From positions 62,001-126,000 of the forward strand of contig QEYB01000795.1 in NCBI GenBank assembly GCA_017562135.1: a stretch of DNA of 64,000 bases. Reading direction: 5' to 3'. This document shows positions 22,264 through 34,204 of this stretch, piece by piece (the stretch's first letter is position 1; every line of letters begins with the position of its first letter). This stretch comes from Dipylidium caninum (taxonomy: Eukaryota > Platyhelminthes > Cestoda > Cyclophyllidea > Dipylidiidae). Below the pieces are notes generated by a model that saw only the letters and a program-made list of their open reading frames with translations, did no database searches and was not told the origin of the DNA. The translations under genes and the position numbers were made by a program.

Positions 22264-24395
22264 TGTACATACCCTTCAGAAAAGCTCTCTTGACGCTAGC
22301 CATAACACATGAAATGACTTTACACCTCGTCAACTTACTTGTGCAGTGTTTAAAGTGATTAAAGTAAGCAGAGATCAAAAAGGGCAGAGGAGATGAGAAA
22401 AGAGGGAGAAGGAAGGGAGAATGGGCAGGAAGCTGTTGGTGCAGTCTGCACTGGAATACTTTAACACGGACGGCATCGGCGCTCCCCTCGCACAGATGGC
22501 GGTGTCGTTGACTGAGCCCCGAATCCGCCTCGAGCGCATCCTCTGCTGCACACAGCTAACGGAGAAGTGACAAGTTGAAATCAACACTAGTAAAGAATTG
22601 AACCGTTTGACCTAGGAATTATTGATAGGCACTTTCAAAGGAGGTACTTTCCTGATAACCTGGTTATTACTTCCCACCAAATGAAGGGCAAAATGTTTGA
22701 CATATCAGATGTGAAAATCACTGAGGTTTCACCTGACGTTGTCACCACGCAGGAATCTACTGTACAAGCGGGAGAAAACTGTCAAACAACGGATGGCTCA
22801 CATATCCTAACAAAGGCCTCCTTGAGCATATTCCAGCTACCCAGCGTGACCATCTGGCCACGTACTAATTTCACGTCCGAAGGGTCTGTTCGGGCGGGCG
22901 AAAGGACGGAGTGTAAAGCAACCCACATCCTGGAAGTGAAGAGCTACTGAGGTAGCAGAATATGAAAAGAATCATAAAATAGTAGAATATGACACGATGA
23001 AACGTGTGCCCACCTAGTCGGCATGCCTCAAGAAGGAAGGAAATAACATCACGAAGATATAAACTGGTGTTGCAAAAGAAGAACACACAATCACTTGCAA
23101 AGCCAGTGCGCCAACGACAATGGCAGCCAGGAAAGTGTGGGAAGTGTCAGGGTGGGGGATTTGTGCGGGGATCAGTTGCTTTACGAAAAGAACCTGACCG
23201 GATCACGTCATTAAGAAAGGCCCGTCACTACTGGGGATGCAGTCCACCCAAGCGTAGACGCATGTAAACACATGTTAGGCCAGTTCGACAAGAGAAATAT
23301 ACCTTCATTGAAGATATGTTGCGGGAAACAGCGAAGCAACAGGGCGAGGTAATACTGCTTGGAATGAATAACTTGTTATCGGCCAAAACCAACAACATAT
23401 TCAATGCAAGGACAACAACTCGTACCCACATGAAAGTCCGACATTAAGGTCATCGGAAGAGGAAGAGAAATAAGATTTTTTGGAATGGGTGAGAGGAGTC
23501 GCCCATGACAAAAACGTTGACACCTGAAGAGGAAGACAAATAACTTGATAAAATTCTTCCTTCTCTAGTCAAAAGACGAAAAAAAACAGGAAAAGTAACC
23601 GTTGGTTCACAGTTGAACAATTAAGTAATTGACTACTTTCCCATCAGTATGATCAACGTCCAATGCACTACATTGTATGCGTATATCATTCTTCCTGATT
23701 TAATACAAACACTCAAAAGGGAAACCAGAGTTCATGTGAACAGACAAAAGTTGAATACTACCATTTCAGACTGCAAGAAACGCATCAGCATCTCGGAGAT
23801 TACTTATTTAACTGAACTGAAGACTGTGTGCTCACTACCTGACACATTGACATTATTTAGTAATGCAATGCCCTCCGCGATATCTGTACTAACCAACTAA
23901 GTAAACACTAACTAAGGCCAATTAGGTTTAATCTGAGGCGAGTTTACAGGCGAGAGGCAGATATCGACTCGTATAAATACATGCTCTTTCCGCCTACAAA
24001 ATCGACAAATCGCCTGCAACAGCAACGAGTGGAATTCACCAAAAAGCATTCATGACAAATATCAGGTAGCAATGATTAGCAACCAAAAACTTACAAAATT
24101 CAGACTCACTCCGACAGCGGGAACTACAAAAGTATCTTCGGACGTTCACTGAAATGCGCACCAACGCAAAACAAGGCCACAGCCGTCGCACTAAAACAAA
24201 ATAATATTTAGTGTTATTTTTTTATCTACTTTAAGGCCGTCTTCTGTAACCAGACCTAAGACTGCCTTGTCATAATTTTTAAAAACAAGGGCACGGTTAG
24301 TGTAAGCTTTATTGCCGATTATATGCCTAATAAGCTGATACACTTCTAATTACTCAAAATATATATATACCCATCGTAACGCGTTTAATTTTATC
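22264..24395 (-). repeat. 2.1-kb direct duplication, copy 2
   Basis: Partner of 11887-14020, same orientation, about 10.3 kb away. It holds an insertion at about 22380-22560 that is rich in AGAGGAGA motifs, and lacks about 100 bases inside the secreted-peptide segment. Divergence is clear across its whole length, so the duplication is not recent. Confidence 0.65.
23228..23431 (-). CDS. Putative small secreted protein, copy 2
   Basis: A 67-codon frame starting MWVRVVVLALNMLLVLADNK. Residues about 4-17 are a hydrophobic signal-peptide core with likely cleavage near ALA/D. The mature part has an adjacent Cys-Cys pair (ITSPCCFAVS) and two further cysteines (YFSCRTGLTC), then a basic tail MRLRLGG and a TAG stop. 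Compared with copy 1 at 12964-13101, the hydrophobic leader is kept while the mature part differs by an indel. The C-terminal segment (TR..MRLRLG.LH.Q) is still legible in copy 1 DNA at about 12789-12850. Unknown family; it may be a first exon rather than a complete gene. Confidence 0.4.
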   Translation of the reverse strand: MWVRVVVLALNMLLVLADNKLFIPSSITSPCCFAVSRNISSMKVYFSCRTGLTCVYMRLRLGGLHPQ

Positions 24396-25610
24396 TCCTA
24401 AACCGCTAAACCTGATCACGTGTTTGAATCATCTTGACATGATATCTCACATTGGACCCGCCCTTCCTCCGGCTCTCCCTCCACTTTCCTCACCACTCAT
24501 CGGGTGGCGTGTGCGTGCCAGAATGGTGCGGTGAAGGCCTCGCTGAAGAACTGGCCTCTGGTGCGCACAAGGTTTCACTGACCCGCCCACCTCAGTGCTG
24601 TCATCGCACCTTCAATAAGGCGACCACGTTGCCATTCCCCTCCCGTCTGCCTTGTGGCGGACTGCGGCGCGGCACCGAGCAACGCTTCCGCCTGAGCGGA
24701 GGAAGGGATCCCCTAACATGTCCAACTCTTCGCCATACTCACCTACGTCGCAAGCCTACATGAGCTGTAGACGCGTTCCATGTGCTCCATTTGCAATTGA
24801 GTGACCACGCCTTCACTCTTTCCTTTGTTAAATTGCCTCGTTCCACGTCAATTTCCACAACTCTGATTCCCAACTTCCACCCACCACCTTGACCCCATCT
24901 CAACTCGCCGCCCCTGGTTGTATATAATCTTGGTCGGAAATTCGCATCGTTTGACCTAATCTGATCAACTTCCATCGCCTTCGCTCATCTCCACTCCTGT
25001 CTCGTGCCCATTTCTCTATGAGCAACTCAGGACGGCTTTATTATATACTCTTCCGTTTTTCTTTCAAGCTACTCTTCATTCTCCTTCCTTCTTCGTCCAA
25101 ACTCGCCACTCCCGATTTCGGCCACTCGCTCAGGGGTGAACATCTCTTTCACCTGCCTCAAACAGGCAGTCCTCTCAATGACACAGCTCATCTCATCGTC
25201 TTGGAACTACGGCTACCAAAGTACCATCAAGTCTTTAGTTCACGTGGCATGAAGGAACCCATCACATAAAATCCCTAAAAGTAGGTGCTTTTCACGATGA
25301 CACCTGCATAGGCACGAATCGCAAACATATATTGCTGAAGCGGCCTCCGACGAACGACTTCCTGACCGGTGAGCTGCCATCACAGTGGACGAGGTGAGTG
25401 CTGCGATGGGGACGTAGATGGGCGTGGTGCTCGTCTTCACCACTCTATCAGTATCGAAATCAGGGACGGTAGAGAAACAGATCGCCTTGATCGTCAAGGA
25501 GGGTGGAGGGGCCACTGTGCTGATGTTCTAACACGCATCTGCACCGCTCGCATAACCTGGACAGTCTTGCATACGCTCCTCTAAGTCGACTTGGGCAGTT
25601 TGTAGGCAAA

Positions 25611-25634
25611 CGTAGGACATCATCATGTCCTACG
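25611..25634. repeat. Perfect hairpin, 10-bp stem
   Basis: CGTAGGACAT, loop CATC, then ATGTCCTACG: every stem base pairs. No T-run follows, and no gene ends just upstream. Confidence 0.85.
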
Positions 25635-25689
25635 AATTCACCAACGGAATTTTCCTGTCAGACCTTTGTGGAGACGCCTTTATTTCCCT

Positions 25690-25713
25690 TTGTGGCTATC
25701 AAGATAGCCACAA
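25690..25713. repeat. Perfect hairpin, 11-bp stem
   Basis: TTGTGGCTATC, centre AA, then GATAGCCACAA: a nearly uninterrupted palindrome lying 55 bases after the previous hairpin. Confidence 0.85.
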
Positions 25714-27198
25714 CCGAGTGATCAAAATTTATCGTACAACCCTGGGTCACCTAAGTTAAAGAACACTCCTTACCATATGCAGAATAATGGAGGATGCCTT
25801 GAGAAACCGAATTTAAGTGAAGCCTTTAATAGCCAAGGGAGTCACGCTATGCCAATGCAAATTAATAGCGAACAAAAGAAGTTTCCCGGCATAGTGATTT
25901 AGCGTCGTGGCATCGTGAGAGACTGTCAATCACATTTAAAGTCAACCGACTTCGAGGAAGTGGTTTTGGGAGTTCGTGGAGAAATAAAGCTAGGGAGAGT
26001 GGAGTGAAAGGGTTACTGAAAGGCGCTTTCATAAGGGTGGAGAGAGGAGAGGGAGAGGGAGAGAGGGAATGATGTCCTGCGTTCCGGGAGGAAGAAGTGA
26101 AGACCAGTGGAGGGCAGGCGGTGTTCTGCGATTACCAGTGGTCAGGTTGCTTAATAATGGCGTGGAATATGCCACGTGCATCTCAGCAACGTCGCTGATT
26201 GACATTGAGTTAGTTGGGATGGGCATAAATTTAATAAATATTAAAACGAGAAGTAATTTGGCAGGAGAGTAAGCTCCGGCACAGTTGTCAAAGTAACTAC
26301 TATTAGGTTTTCATTGTACATTAGGCAGAGTCAGGTTTCCAGCCGCTGCTTCGGAGGAGCAATTGAAATAGGTGGAAGAGAAGAGTATAGTTGGAAATTC
26401 CTGTGATGAATCAGAGGTGCTGGTGGATTTCGTGGTTGTTGGGCAATTACCTTACTGACAAATGTGCTGATGAAAGTGGAGCTTCAACTGCGAGTTAGAA
26501 TTAAAAGGTCCTCAGATCTTCTTGTTTTCGAAGTTCCCCATTTATTCTACAATTACTGTTTTATCGGACTGCCGTTTAGTCTGGCGGGAGCTTATGCTCA
26601 TTTTGAGAGCTTTTCATCCGAGACGTATTATTGCTTCTTCTGATCCTCTACCTCCATTTCAAGTGACGAGGCAATCACGTCGACATGCTACCCCATATCG
26701 CCGGTCAGTTGCTCGTCGAAGAGGCAGCTCAAGGTAATCTGCAGCCAGTTTCGTGCAGTCTCGGCGTCGTGTGCCACGGTAAAGGAGGTGAAGTGCTGTG
26801 CATTCAATGCAAGGCAGCGAAGGAAGCTGAGGACGAATGCACGGAGAAGTGCGCGAGGCATTTGACAACTGACGAGATGCAACAAGAAGCTCATTTGTGA
26901 TCGTAGGCGAAGGATGCTACTCAAAGTGGGATAGTTCAGAGCAGCCCTGGTAGAAGTTTTTTCTACACGTGCAACCCCGTCTGTTTACTAAGCATTCACA
27001 GCGTGTACATGGAGGCGTAGGTGGTTGGAAGGTTTACACAGGAGAGTTTGGACTCGGAGCCAAGTCCCAAATGACGTGGTAGACAGGGAGAGGATGTCGA
27101 CTCTACAATCACAGAAGCTTCCGTCCTCGTCCATTCGTGGACCTGGTTGAAGTTTTCTTCGCCTGTGCTGTCTGGTCGATTGTCAGGCAATCACAGAC

Positions 27199-27862
27199 TG
27201 CGTGCCCATTACCGCCCCACGAGAGTATGGCCAACGCCGCTGCCGAAAGCAGCCACCACACACTCGGGCACCTGACGCTTTAATTTAACCCTCACAACTG
27301 TTTGAACGCGTCCACTCACCAAGTGCTGCCAACCATGGCCTGCTGAATCACTGAAGCGGCCATTATCGATTGCAAGCGGCGGCATCGATTGCATTTGAAT
27401 TTGTTGACGCCTTTCCTCGCACACAAAGTGACTTTGCGAACTTGAGCCTTGCTTTGCTGTGCTGTGCTTCCTTGTTTGCTTGCTTGCTTTATTGCGAGCC
27501 GAATGAAGGGCGGTGGAAGTCGCTTCGTCACATTGGTCATCGGGCGGATGTGGCGACATTCTCGGGCACTTCGGAGTCGACTGCAGCCTCCGAAGGTTGA
27601 CTGCGCGAGTGGACGGCAGGGGGAGGGTGCCACTCTTCTCGGTAAGTTGCCTCGATTGCCGGTCGTTTGCTTGTTCGGCTTTATGTCATTCTCCCGTCCA
27701 TTGGCAATTGCAGTGAAGAATCAGTCGCTCTGGCCAACGAGTTTATCTCCAACGCCGTGGTCAACGTCCGTTGAATATGGCGTGCCATCGGGCCCTGAGG
27801 CTACAGCGTCGGAGTGCAAACCCTGTCTTCGTGACGAGGGGAAGAGTGGTTAGTCTTTCTCT
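27199..27862 (+). repeat. Copy B of the family 5' segment (upstream region, exons 1-2)
   Basis: Inverted relative to copies A (11041-11714) and C (29754-30439), with only scattered mismatches. The outer edge is AGACTGCGTGCCCATTACC. Copies A and C continue about 16 bases further than B at that edge. It contains a GCTT/GTGCT microsatellite of different length in each copy (27455-27490), which shifts frames upstream of the conserved ATG, so that part is probably untranslated. Confidence 0.85.
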
Positions 27863-29436
27863 CCACTAACTCTTTTTGCAGTCTGCCAGCAGGTGCTAAC
27901 CTCGCCATCCGCCACAATTCCTCTAGGCCGCTTGTGCCATTCACCTTGCCTCCAAGGGCGCCATGCCCTATCCACTGCCACCTTTGACGCCTTACCCACT
28001 ATCCTCGAAGTGAATGAGGAGGATGAAGAAGTGAGGAGAGGAGTTGAAGTGGAAGGAAAAGTGGAGGTGGAAGTGGAGGTGGAGGTGGAGGTGGAGGAGG
28101 AGGCGGAGGCGGAGGCGGAGATGGAGACGGAGCAGAGAATGGAAGCGGATGCGTCGACAGGGAACGGGACGACGACTAGGGCGGAGGCGGAAGTGGAAGT
28201 GGAAGCAGAAATGGATGCGGAAGCGCAAATGGAAGCGATTGCGGATGCAGATGTGGATGCGGTTGCGGAGACGAGGGCGAGGGCGAATGCGAGGGCGAGG
28301 ATCGCGACGGAGGAAATGGAGGAAGACGATTGTGAGCGAGGGCGAGAGGAAGAAGCTGAAGAAGCAATAAGCATGAGAGATGTATTTTCAGAGGCAGAAT
28401 ACGAAAGTGTAAGCATGAGATCGAGGGAGAGGGAAGCAGAAGCAGAAGGAGAGGAAGTGGAAGTGGAAGAAGAGGGAGAAGGAGAGGGTGAGAGGGAGAG
28501 AGACGTCGAATTGCAGTTGGAGGGAAGAGCGAAAGAAGAGGAGTCTGAGTTTGGGGAGGATGACTCTGAGTCGGCTGAAGAAGCCTTCCAACGCATCCGT
28601 GAGTGGTCGCTTACATCGTCTCATGGTCAACGTAGTCTTTTCGAGGAGTGTCGGCCGATGGTTTATCAGTGATCGTCAAGTGACGAGAATGTGTCTTCTC
28701 TGCCTAGTTGGCAATCGAATACGTTGCAGCGGGGAGACGTTGGCGAAGCCGCTCGCAGAGGCCTCCGTGTGTGACTGGCACGCATTAATACGGGAGCAGG
28801 AGTCTGGGGAAGATGTCTCCGAGTCGGCCGAAGAAACGCTCGAAGGCACCCGTGAGTGTTCGCTCACTTCATCTTGCGATCACCGTAGTCCTCCTGAGGC
28901 CTGAGGTGCAATGGTTTAGGAGCTATCTTTGACCCAAGCGACTGTTTCTGTCCACGCCATACAGTTGCCAACGGAACACGTGGCAGGGAGGAGACACCGT
29001 CGACAAAGCCAGCCACAGGCGGATCTGCCAATGGTTGGTGGAACTTTCTACTGGAAGATATGTCCGAAGATGACGACTCTGAGCCCCTGGAGAAAGCGCT
29101 CAAACGAATCCGTGAGTGTTCATTTACCTCGTCTTACGACGAAAATAGTCCTCTTGCGGCCGGTAGTAGTGTGGCGCAGTGGGTTGCACGAGTGATCTTC
29201 GACTGAAGAGAATGTGTCTCCTCTGCATAGGTGCCAGCCGGAAGCTCTACAGTGAGGAGACTCCGCCCACGAAGCCCTCAACACGGAAGTCTGTAAGCGA
29301 CCAGTGTACATTGTCTTCAAGTGTGGGTGGAAGTTGTTATCAAATGGTGAGGCCCTTAAGCCAAATGACTTCTCTTATTTTGCAGCGGAGAAGGAGATTC
29401 ACGCATCTCTTCTGCTGCTTCTGGAGAAAGAGGTAG
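27503..29436 (+). CDS. Multi-exon acidic-repeat protein (unrecognised family), gene B
   Basis: Proposed seven exons: 27503-27641, 27714-27848, 27882-28598, 28708-28851, 28965-29111, 29231-29292 and 29386-29436, giving 464 codons plus stop. Every intron is GT-AG, and one is only 33 nt. The first five introns are all phase 1 and the frame stays open throughout. Exon 1 starts at an ATG kept in copies A and C. Exon 3 is long and extremely acidic, with VEVEVEVE runs from GTGGAG repeats and further Glu/Ala/Arg-rich stretches. Its 3' end and exons 4 and 5 each carry a D.SES.EE-type motif just before a GTGAGTG donor. The last exon encodes a basic RRRRFTHLF tail. Copy D conserves the order, the donors and the basic tail. 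No domain is recognised; acidic body plus basic tail could suit a nuclear or chromatin-binding protein, which is inference. The upstream ATG choice and final exon phase are the least certain parts. An alternative reading of the last exon (29304-29723) is also open. Confidence 0.6.
28062..28130 (+). repeat. GTGGAG/GCGGAG hexamer tract
   Basis: Lies in exon 3 of gene B and encodes alternating Val-Glu, then Ala-Glu. Unit length is a multiple of three, so length change would keep the frame. The antisense strand is also open here over 27850-28596, but this is a consequence of the repeat. Confidence 0.8.
28540..29165 (+). repeat. Three tandem copies of an exon-intron module
   Basis: Units at about 28540-28660, 28790-28905 and 29055-29165 share GAGTC.G/GAC.CTGAG followed by .GAAGAAGC..CAA., the donor CC|GTGAGTG, and a common intron start (CTTAC/CTCAC/TTTAC, then TCGTC or TCATC, and a CC..AGTCCTC-like block). 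The repeat crosses the exon-intron border, so whole modules of about 0.25 kb were duplicated. Confidence 0.7.
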
Positions 29437-29753
29437 ACGGCGCGAGTAGGTGGTATCACCTGGTGAGACACAAAGGTGGACGAGCAGCTGAAGTCGAGGT
29501 GCCGAGGAGCCGAGGAGGCGGCGAGTCGGGGAGTCAGGCAGTTGAGCAGTGTGGGACTGATGTTGGAAGGAACGCTTTTGCAATTGGACATGGAGGCACC
29601 CTCAAACGGAAAACCAAACATGCAAAGAAATTACAAGCCCAGATCCGTGAGGGCGATAAAGCAATGCAACAAGGTGGTTCGTTAGAATTAAAGTCTAAAG
29701 AGCAGAGCCAGGCGTCTGGATAACCTTGTTAGCGGCATTTTACCCGGCATAAG

Positions 29754-30439
29754 AGAGAAAGACTAACCACTCTTCCCCTCGTCACGAAGACAGGGTTTGC
29801 ACTCCGACGCTGTAGCCTCAGGGCCCGATGGCACGCCATATTCAACGGACGTTGACCACGGCGTTGGAGATAAACTCGTTGGCCAGAGCGACTGATTCTT
29901 CACTGCAATTGCCAATGGACGGGAGAATGACATAAGGCCGAACAAGCAAACGACCGGCAATCGAGGCAATTTACCGAGAAGAGTGCCACCCTCCCCCTGC
30001 CGTCCACTCGCGCAGTCTACCTTCGGAGGCTGCGGTCGACTCCGAAGTACCCGTGAATGTCGCCACATCCGCCCGATGACCAATGTGACGAAGCGACTTC
30101 CACCGCCCTTCATTCGGCTCGCAATAAAGCAAGCAAGCAAGCAAGGAAGCACAGCACAGCAAAGCAAGGCTCAAGTTCGCAAAGTCACTTTGTGTGCGAG
30201 GAAAGGCGTCAACAAATTCAAATGCAATCGATGCCGCCGCTTGCAATCGATAATGGCCGCTTCAGTGATTCAGCAGGCCATGGTTGGCAGCACTTGGTGA
30301 GTGGACGCGTTCAAACAGTTGTGAGGGTTAAATTAAAGCGTCAGGAGCCCGAGTATGTGGTGGCTGCTTTCGGCAGCGGCGTTGGCTATACTCTCGTGGG
30401 GCGGTAATGGGCACGCAGTCTTTGGGCACTTCTGGCTGA
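29754..30439 (-). pseudogene. Copy C: inverted 5' fragment of gene B
   Basis: On the minus strand this has exon 1 (30113-29975), the 72-nt intron and exon 2 (29902-29768) of the family, almost identical to gene B. It stops 14 bases into the next intron (GTTAGTCTTTCTCT), at an abrupt junction with TATGCCGGGTAAAATG. No third exon follows; the sequence runs into the 3' part of gene B. It is a truncated inverted copy facing gene B. Confidence 0.75.
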
Positions 30440-31378
30440 ACTCAACCTATGCGATGAGGCTGCCACTTGGCAAGCTCACTAGTCTGACCACTCACCCCAA
30501 CTGCCGACTCGTTCGTTGAAACACCCTCACCGTGGTCTTCGTCTTCGCCTTCGCTTCTGCTTCTGCATCTGCATCTGCCAATATCTTCACGCAGTCTAAT
30601 CCCACCTTCTTCCACCAATTTGGTTGCCCATGCTCTTGCTCTCGTCACACATTCGGCTACAACTGTGATAACTCCATAAATCAACTGAGCCCAACCCACT
30701 TCTCTCGCCACTCACCATTAGCCCATTCTCTCTCCTGCAATACCTTTTGCAAAGGGCACATCTCTTCTGATTCAGTCAGAGTCCGCCTGTTAACCTTTTT
30801 ATTCGCCCTCGATATCAAACAGGTGAGAGTGAATAGACGCTTTCCTCGCCCTCTAGTTGCCCTCATTCCTTCATTCTTCCCTTCCCTTCCTTTCCCTTTG
30901 TCTATTCTCTTATTTGACCCACAAATCCCTCTCCTCTGCATTATTTGTGCCCTCCTCCTTCTCCTCCTCTTTTTCTTCTTCTTCTTTCTCCTATCAATGC
31001 TTCTGATTATCCTCAGACTCCTCCTTTGAGCCATCATCTTGTAACAAGTCGACTATGACATTGTCACTCCAAATGGCGAGCACTTTCCTCCCACATGAGA
31101 CTAAGGCGAGGCCGCGTTTGCCCTAACCACTGATTTGCGCTTCTCCTCACTCTTCTTCGCACCTGTGGTGCGGACAAGTGCAATCTGTCCTCGTGTCCAC
31201 AATACTATGGTCAAGTGGAGAATACATACAACGCAGAGCATTTCTCCTTCTCTCCAATAAGCCTCACAGACACGCCACTCGCCGTGTGTGCATCTCGTCA
31301 CCTGGCCACGCATTCCCTGTCATATGGGCAGACAAAGATGAAAATCACCTCCACGTCAGTCAAGGCCTCTTCCCGTTG
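30440..31378. other. No recognisable gene; pyrimidine-rich
   Basis: A plus-strand frame (30532-31029) of 165 codons and its antisense owe their length to TTC/CTT-rich sequence (30950-31010). No motif. Confidence 0.35.
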
Positions 31379-31667
<289 letters not shown>

Positions 31668-34204
31668 TCCTCCTCTCAACTAGTCACTTCTACCTTCAAC
31701 ATTCTCATTTAATATTGCTTCCTTCCCTCTCTCTCTCACTTCATTCTTCTTCAACGCCTGTCATCACATCTCCCCCCAAATATAACAAATAAACCCACAT
31801 GACATGCGCACATACATCACACCTAGCTGAATAGTGAGAATTCCCACATTCTCAATGAAGCCACTACCAAATCACAAATGTTCGCATAAGTATACCAATG
31901 GTATAACACCCACGCCCAATATGCGAAACGCAAAGCCAATCAATCCACCTACTTACCTTATAATTCCTCCTCACTAAACGCTCTACTCTAGAACCAAAGG
32001 TACATCAAGTTCACATACTAAGAAGAACAACCTTTCATACAAGAGTCTTTACAAGTATCCAATTACGAATATTGGATGAGCTAGAAGAAGCCTTTTCAAG
32101 TGAAGGAAATGTGACTTGGTCGCAAGTGCATAGTAAGGGGCATTTCCTTCTTTCTTCGCCGCTTAGTGTGTGCTATGAATGACCGTGTCTTTGGCCTATG
32201 ACGGTCTCCTTGATTGGAATAAACTGCCACTCCCATTAACTGGTAATTTGACGTTCTCAGGAGAAACGACTCGAGGTTGCGGCAATTTGGCCTTCCCGTT
32301 CTCCATACGGTGTCTCTCGGTCAAGCGGTCTGGCTGCAATCTTCTTGTCCCTTCTCAGGCGTCAGTTCGGTGGTGGTGGTGGCATTTACATGCAAGTGGT
32401 CTCTTTACTTCCATATAAACTCTTTGCTGCTTGCCTACACTACGCAGCAGGCTAATGACAAGTTGCAATTAGCCTTTTTCTGTTTCTCCCACTAGCAGCA
32501 AAAGAAGATTGCAGTCGGGAACAGCGGAAGGAGAGAGACACAACAAAACTATTTTGCAATAAGGCGTGTATATACAGTATTCATTACAGTAGGCAAAATG
32601 GAGAAAAGGCAACGGACACGTGGCCGTGACCAAATATATGAGCGAGAAGAGTGAAGAAGATGGGAGAAATAGGCATCTGGCGGGCGAGGAGGCGGGGTCG
32701 CGAGCCATGACACTCACGTGGAGATGGTGATGTTGAGAATGCTAGTGGCGACGATGCCCGTTTCTTCTTACTATCAAACCAATCTGCGGAGAGGAGAGAT
32801 CACTGCCTGGGGCAAGTTCATGACATATGCATCGCGACTGCAATTGTGGGTAGTGAAGAGACCCTTGCAAGCGCTTCCGTCTATGCGCTTATCTCCGCAA
32901 CTTACTCCGGCACACCACAACAATCGATGGCCCGATGGAGTGTTTATAGTCGCTGACCAAGAAAGCAACGATACGGTAAGCGTCCGCACATCTTAGACGT
33001 AAATATCTGCTGCCAAAGAGGAGATACTCCTGCTCTAACTGTCGCTCCATCGGTGGGACAAATGGAGAGCTTCCGTTTATTGCTGATGCCGATCTGATGC
33101 GAACTGACATTTCACGGCTCCGAGGTGGTGGTATCGTTTTCGCACTCAAAACAAGCTTTTCCACTGTTTCCTCTCGTCCTCGCGTCCTCCACCGTCAACT
33201 CTTTGGGCCCTAAGCCACCACCCCGTCCGCCCCGCCCTGCGAGGGCTCGTGTCCATGGAGGAATTATTAGTGATCCTGAAAGGTTACCTCCTGAGGTGTA
33301 AATTAACAACGCTTGAGCCCCTGTCTGCTCCAAACAGTCCGAAACCCCTCCGTTGGCCAGGACGATGTGCCACTCATGAAGCAGCAGGCTTTACTCCCAC
33401 TGCAGGTGAACTTCCGTTCGGTGGGAGGTGAGAGGCGATAGAAGAAGGCAGACACGGAGGCAGGTACGCGTTTCTTTCGCGCACATCCTCAACGGAGCTC
33501 CAGCCTGTTGGGGAAGGTGGAATGCATCAGTGCGAATGAAGATGATTGCGTGGGACGCACACCACCTCCTCCCTGTTGTACGGAATGTGCTAGAGAGGTT
33601 TTCGAAGGTCGCGGAATGACGAAAGCACCACGTTATTTCCACAGGGGGCGTGTGGAGGAGGATTGGTGGAGTTGGTGGTGGTGGACAAAGTAACTTGAGG
33701 CCTGTGGAGAAGCAAGCGTGCTATACCGCCTCTTTGCCCACCCGAGCTGGTCACTCGGTTCTGCAATGAGTGGCGGACTGAACACAGTCCTTAGTGTTTA
33801 TTTTCGCCTCACTCCACCGTTTTAATGCACAGGTCGCGAGTGGAGGGGTACAGGAGGGCGGTGCACAAGATGGGGTCAGTTTAGAATTGCAAGCGTGCGG
33901 GGGGACAACATGCGGTCATTTGGGCTAACACTACCTTTTTAATCTCTCATTGCAAGTATAACTCCCCGATAAACAGTCTAAATTTAAATTTACTCCAAGT
34001 CCTGTCCTCATGATTGCGGTTTAATTAAATGTAATAAGATGCACGGGAGTCAGGGGAAGGCCACGACCCTTCCCTTGTCGCTGCGTTTTACAGCGTCAGC
34101 TTAGTGGAGCCAAGTTATTCTCCTGGTGTCGTCGTCCTCAACGTGCCGTCACGCATTGGGTGGTCGGTGTTGGGAAAATACTGGAGTCGCATAGCTGGAG
34201 GACT

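Larger units (their letters stand above)
24396..27198. other. No recognisable gene; two hairpins
   Basis: Short frames only. The minus-strand frame 26924-26688 (..VAHDAETARNWLQITLSC..) and the overlapping plus-strand frame 26685-26900 both look somewhat protein-like, but they overlap and cannot both be genes. Two perfect hairpins at 25.6-25.7 kb are listed separately. Confidence 0.35.

Noticed and set aside
23228..23431. Resemblance of the CC-containing secreted peptide to CC chemokines (CCF..SR.I...VYF)
   Set aside because: Spacing of the later cysteines does not fit, the match is short, and such genes are not expected in a flatworm; treated as chance.
26685..26924. Overlapping plus- and minus-strand protein-like frames
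   Set aside because: Mutually exclusive on the same DNA, with no splice neighbours or paralogue to decide between them.
27850..28596. 248-codon minus-strand Ser/Ala-rich frame opposite gene B exon 3
   Set aside because: It mirrors the GAG-rich repeat of the sense strand. The sense strand has conserved splice sites and a paralogue in the same frame; the antisense has neither.
27199..30439. DNA transposon with long terminal inverted repeats
   Set aside because: The inverted repeats are a gene's upstream region and exons 1-2, the interior is the rest of that gene, and no transposase or target-site duplication was seen.
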